From: Pseudoalteromonas piscicida
GTDB taxonomy: Bacteria; Pseudomonadota; Gammaproteobacteria; Enterobacterales; Alteromonadaceae
Direction of reading: 5' to 3'
Length of the DNA: 64,000 nt
NCBI RefSeq assembly: GCF_002744175.1
Contig: NZ_NKHF01000023.1
Location: 62,001 to 126,000 of the forward strand
This document shows, piece after piece, positions 25,011-33,009 of this stretch. Under the pieces are notes generated by a model. The model searched no databases. It had not been told where the DNA came from and saw only the letters and a program-made list of their open reading frames with translations. Within the stretch, counting starts at the first letter, position 1; every line of letters starts with the position of its first letter. Made by a program: the position numbers and the translations under genes.

Positions 25011-27239
25011 TTAGTTTTGCCCCAATTTGCGCCGTTCAACGCTCATATGTGTGCTAAGCAACGTGCTAATGTCTGCCTCAGGAAGCGGGGAGAATAAATG
25101 ATTGCCTTGAATAAGATGGCAACCATTGAGATTGAGCGACTTAGCTTGTAACGCCGTTTCAACGCCAACTGCAACGCATTCAACATCAAGACTTTTTGCC
25201 ATTTGGACGATCATTTTCGCAATGTCATTCTGAGATATTACTGACCGCGGTGTCGCTAGAAAAGCTGGTGGGATCTTAATGGTTTCAAATACCAATTTTT
25301 GCAAATAGAACATACTAGTATGTCCAACCCCAAAGTGATCAATAGAAACTCGAATACCCGTTTGCTCTAGCTCAGTTATCACCATAGGAGTGGCTTCTAA
25401 AAGATTTATCAAGTCCGCTTCTTTGATTTCTACTTCTATTTGACGATAAGCAATTTGATGATGACTAATTTGCTCGATAAAATTTTTCATCACAGTTTTA
25501 TTTGTGAGTTCGGCGATAGAAAAGTTAAACGTGATCACCAGATTTTGATATTCATGGCACCAAGCTTTTGCAGCTAACAGCGCTTGTCTCCTAATCTGCT
25601 GGCCAATTTCAATGATCAAATCGCTATCATATGCCACTTCAAAAAAGGTTTCCGGTAGCAGCAGCTTTTCATCTTGTTGCCACCGAGCAAGTATTTCAAG
25701 TTTTCTAATTTTGCGAGTATGGGCGTCAACAATGGGCTGGTAAAAAGGAATAAACTCTTGCTTTTCAATACCTTCGAACATTCTACTTTCTTGTTTAAAT
25801 CTTTGTTCCGACTCATGATCTAAACGTGCATTATAGAATTGAAACTCAGTCTGTAGCGCCTTTTTAGCTCTGTACATCGCGGTATCTGCATGTTTAAGTA
25901 GTGCTTCGGTGTTATCACCATCATCAGGAAAAATTGCAACACCAGCGCTGACACTCGCCTTTAGAGAGACTTGGCGCAGGCTATATTGGCCATTAATTTT
26001 TCCTAACACTTTACTGATAACCTTGCGTACATATTTTTTGTCTTGAATACCGTCAATCAGTAATACGAATTCATCTCCACCCATTCTTGCTACGGTATCG
26101 CAGCCCCTTATTTGCTTCGTCAATCGACTCGCAATTTCTTTGAGTAATAGGTCGCCATAATCATGCCCGAGAGAGTCGTTAATTTTTTTAAACTTATTAA
26201 CGTCAATAAACACCAAAGCAAATTGATGATTCATACGCTTAGCTCTTTTACATGCTTGGACTAGGCGATCATGCAAAAGTAGCCGGTTAGGTAAGCCAGT
26301 TAGCGCATCATGGTGAGCTAAGTGGTTCATTTTTTTCGCCATCAGCCGTGATTCTGTCACATCCTGAAAGACCATCACGGTGCCGAGATAACTTCCGTCT
26401 TTGGCAATAATGGGAGAAAACGAATCCTGGATTGCAAAAGTGAGCCCTAAATGGTTGGTAATTGAAGTGAGCTCAGGTAAACAGATAGTATGCCCCTGCT
26501 TTAGGCAAAGTTCGGGAAATTGACTCACCGAAGCTTTGGTTTCTTCGTGATACATTGACATCACATCGTCAAACTTTCGGCCAACGACTTCCTCATTTAG
26601 CATTGCCAAAATCGCCTCTGTGACTGGGTTGATATAGGTGATAATCCCGTCCACATCGGTGCAAATCACACCGTCACCAATTGAGCTCAAAGTGACTTCG
26701 AGTAGCTCTTTCTCTTCCTCTAAAGCCTGAGCTAACTGGTTTTCCCTATTATTGCTGGTAAAAAAGCAAAGGTACTCACGAACTTCATCGCTAGCAACAA
26801 TCGGCACAAGTATTGGTGTTACTGCATCCCCACTATGTTTTAGTATGCAACTAGCGTAGTTTTGAGACACCAGCGCGGGAAGAAAATCCGCTCCCTCTCC
26901 GTGATTAACCTCCTCAATTTTACCGCTAACTTGAAGTAAACTTTCTAGCTTAACCCCTGTAATTTGACCGCCAATATCAAGCATTGCACATGCGGCATTA
27001 TTTGCCTTAGTGATCACTCCTTCACGGGTAAGCATAATTTGTGGCACTGTCGAGCCACAAACAATTTCTATGGTTTCTTTTGCATCAACACGTCGCCACA
27101 GCAGTGAACAGGTTAACCCAAATACGGTAAGAGCTAATGCATAAAATAGATAGCTAGATAAGACAAACAGTCCAGCTTTATCGGCGCTGAGTGTAGCCAA
27201 AGAAAGTAAAATACCAACAACTAAAAATGTCCGTCTCAT
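25011..27239 (-). CDS. PAS-PAS-GGDEF-EAL protein: likely diguanylate cyclase with degenerate EAL domain
   Basis: A 742-residue inner-membrane signalling protein: two membrane helices (about 5-48), a PAS domain (about 55-160), a second PAS (about 180-295), GGDEF and EAL. The cyclase motif GGDEF is intact at 387-391 with the inhibitory RxxD site (RGCD, 378-381) five residues before it. The EAL domain has lost key residues: EAL reads EIL (515-517), DDFGTG reads DHFGVG (634-639), and AEGVE reads AVGVE (690-694). It should make cyclic di-GMP, and the EAL part is probably a sensor or binding module. A single gene with its own promoter. Confidence 0.93.
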   Translation of the reverse strand: MRRTFLVVGILLSLATLSADKAGLFVLSSYLFYALALTVFGLTCSLLWRRVDAKETIEIVCGSTVPQIMLTREGVITKANNAACAMLDIGGQITGVKLESLLQVSGKIEEVNHGEGADFLPALVSQNYASCILKHSGDAVTPILVPIVASDEVREYLCFFTSNNRENQLAQALEEEKELLEVTLSSIGDGVICTDVDGIITYINPVTEAILAMLNEEVVGRKFDDVMSMYHEETKASVSQFPELCLKQGHTICLPELTSITNHLGLTFAIQDSFSPIIAKDGSYLGTVMVFQDVTESRLMAKKMNHLAHHDALTGLPNRLLLHDRLVQACKRAKRMNHQFALVFIDVNKFKKINDSLGHDYGDLLLKEIASRLTKQIRGCDTVARMGGDEFVLLIDGIQDKKYVRKVISKVLGKINGQYSLRQVSLKASVSAGVAIFPDDGDNTEALLKHADTAMYRAKKALQTEFQFYNARLDHESEQRFKQESRMFEGIEKQEFIPFYQPIVDAHTRKIRKLEILARWQQDEKLLLPETFFEVAYDSDLIIEIGQQIRRQALLAAKAWCHEYQNLVITFNFSIAELTNKTVMKNFIEQISHHQIAYRQIEVEIKEADLINLLEATPMVITELEQTGIRVSIDHFGVGHTSMFYLQKLVFETIKIPPAFLATPRSVISQNDIAKMIVQMAKSLDVECVAVGVETALQAKSLNLNGCHLIQGNHLFSPLPEADISTLLSTHMSVERRKLGQN

Positions 27240-27514
27240 TGCTTAATCAAACCCAATCTGAGTGATGATGCTGGTTACGGTATTTTCGTACGATGAGTGC
27301 CACTATGATAGCGATTTACCCTCGCGCAGTGTGCTACCCAGTGAGCCATATCAAAGACAAAGAAATGTTTGCATCAGTGTGTATTAACTATTGTTCACAA
27401 TAGTTATGAATTCAAGTTTCACACTATCATAAACTGAGATTACCTATCCTGACGAACTCCTGTAAAATAACGCTGTAAAGCCCCTTTACAGCGCTTAGTA
27501 GTCAAGTGATGGAA

Positions 27515-27859
27515 CTATTTCGACCAAACAGCAAACTCATTACCACTGGGCTCAATAAAGTGAAAACGCCGGCCACCAGGAAACTCAAAGATTGCTTTGC
27601 TGATCTTTCCACCTGCTTGCTCAACCTTGCCTTGCACTAATTCTAGCTCGTCACTGTATAATACAACTAAGGCACCGCCTTGTTCTTGCTTAGAGCAGAC
27701 ATCGGCCCGAAAAAAGCCACCGTCTAACCCTGCATTTGAGAAGGCGACATAGTCTGGGCCATATGACGTAAACTTCCAGTCGAAGGCTTGTTCAAAAAAA
27801 GTTTGCGTAGCTGCTAAGTCTTTTGCCGCTAATTCGACATAATTAATATGATTGTTCAT
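27515..27859 (-). CDS. VOC/glyoxalase-like domain protein
   Basis: A 114-residue single-domain vicinal-oxygen-chelate protein. It has the beta-alpha-beta-beta-beta halves NYVELAAKDLAATQTFFEQAFDW and GGKISKAIFEFPGGRRFHFIEPSGNEFAVW. The C-terminal Glu/His-type metal positions are plausible (FHFIEPSGNE). Small proteins of this group include metal-dependent lyases, dioxygenase-like enzymes and antibiotic-binding proteins, so function stays open. AAAGGAGAAAT ribosome site. Confidence 0.85.
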   Translation of the reverse strand: MNNHINYVELAAKDLAATQTFFEQAFDWKFTSYGPDYVAFSNAGLDGGFFRADVCSKQEQGGALVVLYSDELELVQGKVEQAGGKISKAIFEFPGGRRFHFIEPSGNEFAVWSK

Positions 27860-27982
27860 TGATTTCTCCTTTTCGTGTGTCCACTGTCCGGCTTGACCTA
27901 CCCCTTAATATCAATCGAAAGCATTTTGTAGTCACTTCCAAATCAGTGTTAAAGTGTAGGTAATTTTATTCAGTGTTTATTA

Positions 27983-29830
27983 TTGATTGTGCGACTATCA
28001 TCTTTGCTCTTTACATTAGGAACTATCACATTCATGAGTTTCACCTCTTCGTCTAACACCACCGAGGCACAAGCCCCGTTATCTACTTCCCAACTGCTAG
28101 GGCAAAAGTTGATGCTCGACTTTCGTTACTATTGCGGTAACAGCGAAAAACCGAGTGGCGATTGCAGAGAACCGATGACAACTCTGCCACCAGAACTTTC
28201 AGCCTTGATCAGTGAATATGAAATTGGCGGCGCCATTTTATTTGCCGAAAATGTGCAAAACACCAATCAGATTGTAAAGCTCACCAACGCATTCCAAAGT
28301 GCGGCACAAAAGAGCAAAAGTCAACTTCCTCTATTTATTGCCATTGATCAAGAAGGTGGTCGGGTAGCCCGAATTAACCGTGAACAAGCAACCTCATTTA
28401 CTGGCAATATGAGTATCGGTGCAACTTATCCAAAGCATGGCGATGTCTATGCTACAAAAGTGGCTGAGGCGATAGGTAAAGAATTAAATAGCTTGGGGAT
28501 CAATGTCAATTTTGCGCCAACCGTAGATGTAAATAGCAACCCAAATAACCCTGTTATCAACGTGCGGTCTTTTTCAGAGCGCCCTGAGGTTGTAGCCAAA
28601 CTTGGCCTTGCTCAAGTAAGGGCGTTTGAAACCGCAGGTGTGATCTCAGCATTGAAACATTTTCCAGGCCATGGCGACACCCATGTTGACAGTCATACGG
28701 GCTTACCTCGAGTCGACCATGATCGCCAACAAATTAATAAACAAGATTTATTGCCGTTTGCCAACATCATCCATACACATCCTCCTGGTATGATAATGAC
28801 CGCGCATATTCAATATCCAGCGTTAGACGCAAGCACAGTGGTAAATTCCCAAGGCCAGAGCATGATACGACCAGCAACGATGTCATATCAAATAATGACG
28901 CAGCTGCTAAGAAAAGAGTTAGGGTATCAAGGAGTAACGGTTACTGATGCGCTAGATATGGCTGGGATCAGCGATTTCTTTAACCCTATCGATGCAACCA
29001 TTGAAACTTTTAATGCCGGTGTAGACATTGCACTTATGCCCATAGCCATACGGGATCAAGCGGATATTACACGCTTCAAACATTACATGCTGCAACTAAG
29101 TGCAGCCCTAGATAATGGAAAGCTCGATAAAACCCAGCTCAACAAGTCCATCGCCCGTATCACTGAGCTTAAAACTCGTTTACCCAACACATTCGCCTCC
29201 GAAGGCATCGCAAATTCAACGCTCGGCAATCCCAGCCACCGCAAGTTAGAGGCTGAATTGGCGTTAGCTGCTATTACACAAGTAAAAAATGATGGTACTT
29301 TGCCCCTTACAGGTAAAGCCAACACCATTCACCTTATTATGCCTGATAGACAAAAGTGTTTGGCACTAGAGCAAGCCTTACAAACTTTGAGGAATAATAC
29401 ACTTACGCTAACGTGCACGAGCTTGCAGGCTTACGACTCCGATGTTGCAACCCGTGCTATTAAAAACGCAGATGTCGTCATCGCGGCCCATGCATCGCCA
29501 CCACAAAGTGCTGTAGAAATTGGAGGTATGGATGACGTCAAAAAACTACGTGCACATGGCCTTGCACGCAATGAACAACCAAAAGCGCTAAAAAGGCTGC
29601 TCAAACAGGGTCAACTACTCGATAAGAAACAAGTTTTTATCAGCCTTAGAGCACCGTATGAAATTAGTACATTCGGGCCACTAAGTAACGCAGTATTAGC
29701 AAGTTATGCCTATAATGTAGATATTAATCATGATGCGAACGTCTCTGGACCCGCTTATACTGCACTTGCCCAAGTTATTTTAGGATTGGCCAAAGCAGAA
29801 GGCGCTTTACCCGTTACAATTGACGATTAA
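27983..29830 (+). CDS. exported glycoside hydrolase family 3 beta-N-acetylhexosaminidase (NagZ-like)
   Basis: A 615-residue GH3 enzyme. The NagZ signature KHFPGHGDTHVDSH (225-238) supplies the His/Asp dyad that serves as acid-base in this subfamily, and TDALDM contains the nucleophile Asp322. An export segment precedes it, and a second domain (about 400-615) follows, as in the long exported NagZ of Bacillus rather than the 340-residue cytoplasmic enzyme of E. coli. It should remove N-acetylglucosamine from muropeptides or chitooligomers. Start is TTG at 27983 or, as likely, GTG at 27989. It heads an operon with DUF1445 and PxpA. Confidence 0.87.
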   Translation: MIVRLSSLLFTLGTITFMSFTSSSNTTEAQAPLSTSQLLGQKLMLDFRYYCGNSEKPSGDCREPMTTLPPELSALISEYEIGGAILFAENVQNTNQIVKLTNAFQSAAQKSKSQLPLFIAIDQEGGRVARINREQATSFTGNMSIGATYPKHGDVYATKVAEAIGKELNSLGINVNFAPTVDVNSNPNNPVINVRSFSERPEVVAKLGLAQVRAFETAGVISALKHFPGHGDTHVDSHTGLPRVDHDRQQINKQDLLPFANIIHTHPPGMIMTAHIQYPALDASTVVNSQGQSMIRPATMSYQIMTQLLRKELGYQGVTVTDALDMAGISDFFNPIDATIETFNAGVDIALMPIAIRDQADITRFKHYMLQLSAALDNGKLDKTQLNKSIARITELKTRLPNTFASEGIANSTLGNPSHRKLEAELALAAITQVKNDGTLPLTGKANTIHLIMPDRQKCLALEQALQTLRNNTLTLTCTSLQAYDSDVATRAIKNADVVIAAHASPPQSAVEIGGMDDVKKLRAHGLARNEQPKALKRLLKQGQLLDKKQVFISLRAPYEISTFGPLSNAVLASYAYNVDINHDANVSGPAYTALAQVILGLAKAEGALPVTIDD

Positions 29831-29843
29831 ATTGGAGAAAAAC

Positions 29844-30644
29844 ATGGATCCCAGTGCTTCTTTAAGTGCACCACATGCCATAAGAAAAATGATCAAGGAT
29901 GGTGATTATACAGGCCCAACAAAAGGGTTTGTACCTGGGTTCACCCAATGCAATATTATTATCTTGCCCAAAAGTGAAGCTTATTCGTTCTTTCGTTTTT
30001 GTGAGAGTAACCCGTCTGTTTGTAAACTGATTATACCGCCCAGTGAACCTGGCGACTTCAACCTAGAAGCATTGGGTAAAGACATAGATATTCGCCACCA
30101 TATTCCAAAATATCAAATATTAAAACATGGCCAACTCGCTCAAGAGTGCCAAAGCATTGAACCAGTCTGGCGCGACGATTTAGTGACTTTTGCTTTTGCC
30201 AGTTATCTTTCTTTTGACAATTTACTTGGGCACTATGGGATCAACCCACCTTCGGCCAACCCGACGACCCCTCTGCCACTGTATATCAGTAACCTCCCTT
30301 GTACCAAAGTTGATAATTACGAAGCTAACCAAGTCTTAGCAATGCGTCCGCTTTCAAAACCAAGCCTCATTCATGCAATTCAAGCTGCCACACTAAGTCG
30401 GCTTCCTTTTGCGCTGCCTTTACATTTTGGCAAGCCGAGCGAAGTAGGAATTAGTGATCTCAAAAAGCCTAACTTTGGTGAACCAATCAGCTGCAAAAAG
30501 GATGAGCTCCCCGTATTTTGGGGCTCTAGTCTCACCGCACAGCTTGCCATAGCCAAAGCAGCACCAGAATTTTGTATAATGAATAGCCCCCACCATCTAT
30601 TGGTGACGGATATACAAGATTTAGAATTAGCAGTAAATAAATAG
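29844..30644 (+). CDS. DUF1445 family protein (D-glutamate cyclase/hydro-lyase type)
   Basis: A 266-residue cytoplasmic protein of the YcsI/DUF1445 family. GFVPGFTQCNIIILPKSEAYSFFRFCESNP is the signature N-terminal block. A mammalian relative acts as a D-glutamate cyclase, interconverting D-glutamate and 5-oxo-D-proline; bacterial members are labelled putative hydro-lyases. The ATG at 29844 (MDPSASL) follows TTGGAGAAAAAC and is preferred over one 24 bases upstream that overlaps the GH3 gene. It lies between a muropeptide-type hydrolase and PxpA, which supports a pyroglutamate role. Confidence 0.82.
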   Translation: MDPSASLSAPHAIRKMIKDGDYTGPTKGFVPGFTQCNIIILPKSEAYSFFRFCESNPSVCKLIIPPSEPGDFNLEALGKDIDIRHHIPKYQILKHGQLAQECQSIEPVWRDDLVTFAFASYLSFDNLLGHYGINPPSANPTTPLPLYISNLPCTKVDNYEANQVLAMRPLSKPSLIHAIQAATLSRLPFALPLHFGKPSEVGISDLKKPNFGEPISCKKDELPVFWGSSLTAQLAIAKAAPEFCIMNSPHHLLVTDIQDLELAVNK

Positions 30645-30653
30645 GATAGTAGT

Positions 30654-31382
30654 ATGTGGTTAAACTGTGATTTAGGCGAAAGTTTTGGCGCTTGGAAAAT
30701 GGGGTTAGACGAGCAAGTGATGCCGCACATTGATATGGCTAATGTAGCATGCGGCTTTCATGCTGGATGCCCGGATGTGCTAGCGCATACACTTACATTG
30801 GTCAAAGACCATAACGTCACCCTTGGTGCGCATCCGAGCTACCCAGACCGACAAGGTTTTGGTCGCCGCTCGATGCAACTTTCTGACTCAGAGCTCACCC
30901 ACGCGCTGCATTACCAAATAGCAGCCATTGAAGGAATGGCACGGGTTCAAGGATTAACCTTGAGCTACGTTAAGCCACACGGCGCACTGTATAACGATAT
31001 GATGAAATCCGAGGCACTGTTAACCTGTGTTATCAAAGCCGTTGCTCGCTACCCAAGCGCTCTCAAACTGATGATACTGGCCACTGCACATCAAGCAGAA
31101 CATCAACAACTTGCAGAAAAATACGGTGTCTCATTGATTTTTGAAGCCTTTGCAGACAGGCTCTATACCGACGAGGGGCTACTAACTCCACGTTCAATGC
31201 CCAAAGCTGTACACGACAAAACCGCGTTACTTGAGCAGGTTAAGCAACTACATCAGCAAAGCAGTGTCACCACGGCAACTGGCAAACCACTGACTTTGCG
31301 TGCCGACACCTTGTGTGTTCATGGTGATAACGAAGCCAGCATCTCTTTGATTAAAGAAATAAATAACTTGATAAATCAATAA
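30654..31382 (+). CDS. pxpA: 5-oxoprolinase subunit A (LamB/YcsF family)
   Basis: A 242-residue PxpA, which with PxpB and PxpC opens 5-oxoproline to glutamate using ATP. The family start LNCDLGESFGAW, the metal-site region ANVACGFHAGCPD, LGAHPSYPDRQGFGRR and YVKPHGALYNDM are all intact, and the end has DTLCVHGDN. Start is nine bases after the DUF1445 stop. No pxpB or pxpC genes are in the window, so either they are elsewhere or PxpA works with the DUF1445 protein here. Confidence 0.93.
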   Translation: MWLNCDLGESFGAWKMGLDEQVMPHIDMANVACGFHAGCPDVLAHTLTLVKDHNVTLGAHPSYPDRQGFGRRSMQLSDSELTHALHYQIAAIEGMARVQGLTLSYVKPHGALYNDMMKSEALLTCVIKAVARYPSALKLMILATAHQAEHQQLAEKYGVSLIFEAFADRLYTDEGLLTPRSMPKAVHDKTALLEQVKQLHQQSSVTTATGKPLTLRADTLCVHGDNEASISLIKEINNLINQ

Positions 31383-31427
31383 GGTGTGTTAGTTTTATCG
31401 GCCAAATAAAAAAGCGCAAGGACTTAT

Positions 31428-31964
31428 ATGCAGCTCACAACCGAAAGGCTCATCTTACGGCCCATTGTTGAAACTGACTGGCCACTTTGGGTAAAGTTAC
31501 ATCAACTACCTGATGTGATGCGATACATCGGGGATATTACCGATGAAACAACACTCCGTGAAAAATTCAACAGCGGCTTAAGCGCTGGACTTGGGCAATG
31601 GCACAAAGAAGATAACACCTGGCTCACCTTTATAATCGAAGAAAAGGCGACTGGAGCTGCTATCGGCATACACGGCTTTTTAAGTATGTGGACGCCGTTT
31701 CAACAAGCAGAACTCGGCTTTATGGTGGACCCTCAATATCAAGGAAAGGGCTACGCTTTTGAAGCCTCCCAAGCAATCATCAACTTTGCGCTAAAAACAT
31801 GTGAATACCATAAACTCATTGCCACAGTAACCCAAGGAAATCTGCCTTCCCACCACTTGCTCAGGAAGCTGGGCTTTGAACTTGAAGGTACACTAAAACA
31901 CAACTACCAAATTAACGGCAAGTGGGTCAATGATGAGAAGTTCGGATTACTAAAGGGTAGTTAG
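31428..31964 (+). CDS. GNAT N-acetyltransferase (RimJ/RimL-like)
   Basis: A 178-residue acetyltransferase. LTTERLILRPIVETDW opens the RimJ/RimL type; AELGFMVDPQYQGKGYAFEA is motif A with the acetyl-CoA loop QGKGYA; HHLLRKLGFELEGTLKHN is motif B. Acceptor unknown: protein N-termini, amines or antibiotics are all possible. It follows pxpA by 45 bp on the same strand and could be the last gene of that transcript. Confidence 0.88.
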   Translation: MQLTTERLILRPIVETDWPLWVKLHQLPDVMRYIGDITDETTLREKFNSGLSAGLGQWHKEDNTWLTFIIEEKATGAAIGIHGFLSMWTPFQQAELGFMVDPQYQGKGYAFEASQAIINFALKTCEYHKLIATVTQGNLPSHHLLRKLGFELEGTLKHNYQINGKWVNDEKFGLLKGS

Positions 31965-32170
31965 CGCGCTGATACACAGAGCAATACTACCAACCACTTT
32001 ATTGCCTAGTTATCAGCCCAACCTTAAGCTAAGTTTAAATGGTCTAACGAAGATCAACATACATCTTGAACGAATACTTTTTACATTCATTAACATCCAC
32101 CTCTATACTTGAAGACCCTAAAAAGGGTAAGTTGCCTGCAAGAGCAATGTAACAAGAAGAGAAAATAATA

Positions 32171-32357
32171 ATGAATAAAAAAGTATTTCAACTCTCTCTT
32201 ATAATGATGGCTCAATAGCGGGCTTTCAGACAAAGTACATGATACACGCCCCGATAAGTCCATCATGCATACTGACAGGCAAACAGTGCATGAAGAGACG
32301 GCACCGCCAAAAGCGATATTTGAACAAATTAAGCGCTGGTCAAACTACCAACAATAA
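32171..32357 (+). pseudogene. small gene apparently broken by one frameshift
   Basis: An ATG at 32171 with AAGAAGAGA as ribosome site opens MNKKVFQLSLIMMAQ, then stops. From about 32205 the next frame continues as LNSGLSDKVHDTRPDKSIMH and on to KAIFEQIKRWSNYQQ, ending at 32357. Together they would give about 61 residues. One base change in length joins them, so this is either a damaged small gene or a sequencing slip. The rest of 31965-32405 shows no gene. Confidence 0.4.
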
Positions 32358-32405
32358 GCTAAACGCAATAACTGGCCCAAACTTGGGCTAGTTATTGCGC
32401 TCATT

Positions 32406-32819
32406 TTAATCACTATTTCTCTGTGTGGGTACGTCACTTAAATATTCCACGAACTCAATTTCGTATCCGGCTGGGTCGATAAAGTAAACGTTTTTTCGGT
32501 GTGGGTGCTGTGAACCTACTTTATCAACCTGATAGCCGGCCTCAGTTAACCGATTTACCACCCGCTCAGTGCTTTGAACAACATAAGCAAAATGTGCCAA
32601 GCCAACTTGATGACCTTCAAGTGCCCTATTCTCTCCCTCACCATGGTCGCTAAATGCAATGTAATGATAGTCATCGCCAAAGTGCAGCCAGGTTCGCGCT
32701 TTACCATACCACTCTCCTTGACCTTTACTTCTGACTTTCCAATGAGGAAATGCTGCGCGATAAAAACGAAGTACTGCTTCAAGGTCGCTCACCACTAAAT
32801 TTACGTGCTCTAAATACAT
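32406..32819 (-). CDS. VOC-family protein (glyoxalase/bleomycin-resistance fold) under a SoxR-like promoter
   Basis: A 137-residue single VOC domain: MYLEHVNLVVSDLEAVLRFY with the first metal His, HFAYVVQSTERVVNRLTEAG, and YFIDPAGYEIEFVEYL with the C-terminal metal Glu. Such small proteins bind or open electrophilic or aromatic compounds. The promoter at 32885-32915 has a near-perfect SoxR-type dyad, which argues for a role in handling redox-cycling or electrophilic agents. Confidence 0.87.
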   Translation of the reverse strand: MYLEHVNLVVSDLEAVLRFYRAAFPHWKVRSKGQGEWYGKARTWLHFGDDYHYIAFSDHGEGENRALEGHQVGLAHFAYVVQSTERVVNRLTEAGYQVDKVGSQHPHRKNVYFIDPAGYEIEFVEYLSDVPTQRNSD

Positions 32820-32884
32820 GCCATACTCTCCTTTAGTATTTTCGCGTTCGATGCGAGTTTGAATTTACTGCTGGCTTGCTTACA

Positions 32885-32915
32885 AAGATAAAACCTCAAG
32901 TTAAGTTCAGGTAAA
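32885..32915 (-). promoter_or_regulatory. SoxR-type promoter of the VOC gene
   Basis: Read leftward: -35 TTTACC, 19 bp, -10 TATCTT. The spacer carries CCTGAACTTAACTTGAGG, identical to the SoxR box CCTCAAGTTAACTTGAGG at 16 of 18 positions and 66 bp upstream of the start codon. Confidence 0.65.
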
Positions 32916-33009
32916 GTGTTTTATCAATTTTTTATTCGTTCATCGCAAAGAGTTGATAAAGTAGCCATAAGGGGCATAGTGGAAATCACAATCAATAACA
33001 GGATGAGTT

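Noticed and set aside
32020..32055. A fourth MerR-like dyad (ACCTTAAGCTAAGTTTAAAT)
   Set aside because: No -35/-10 pair at 19-bp spacing fits around it and no gene start follows in a suitable position.
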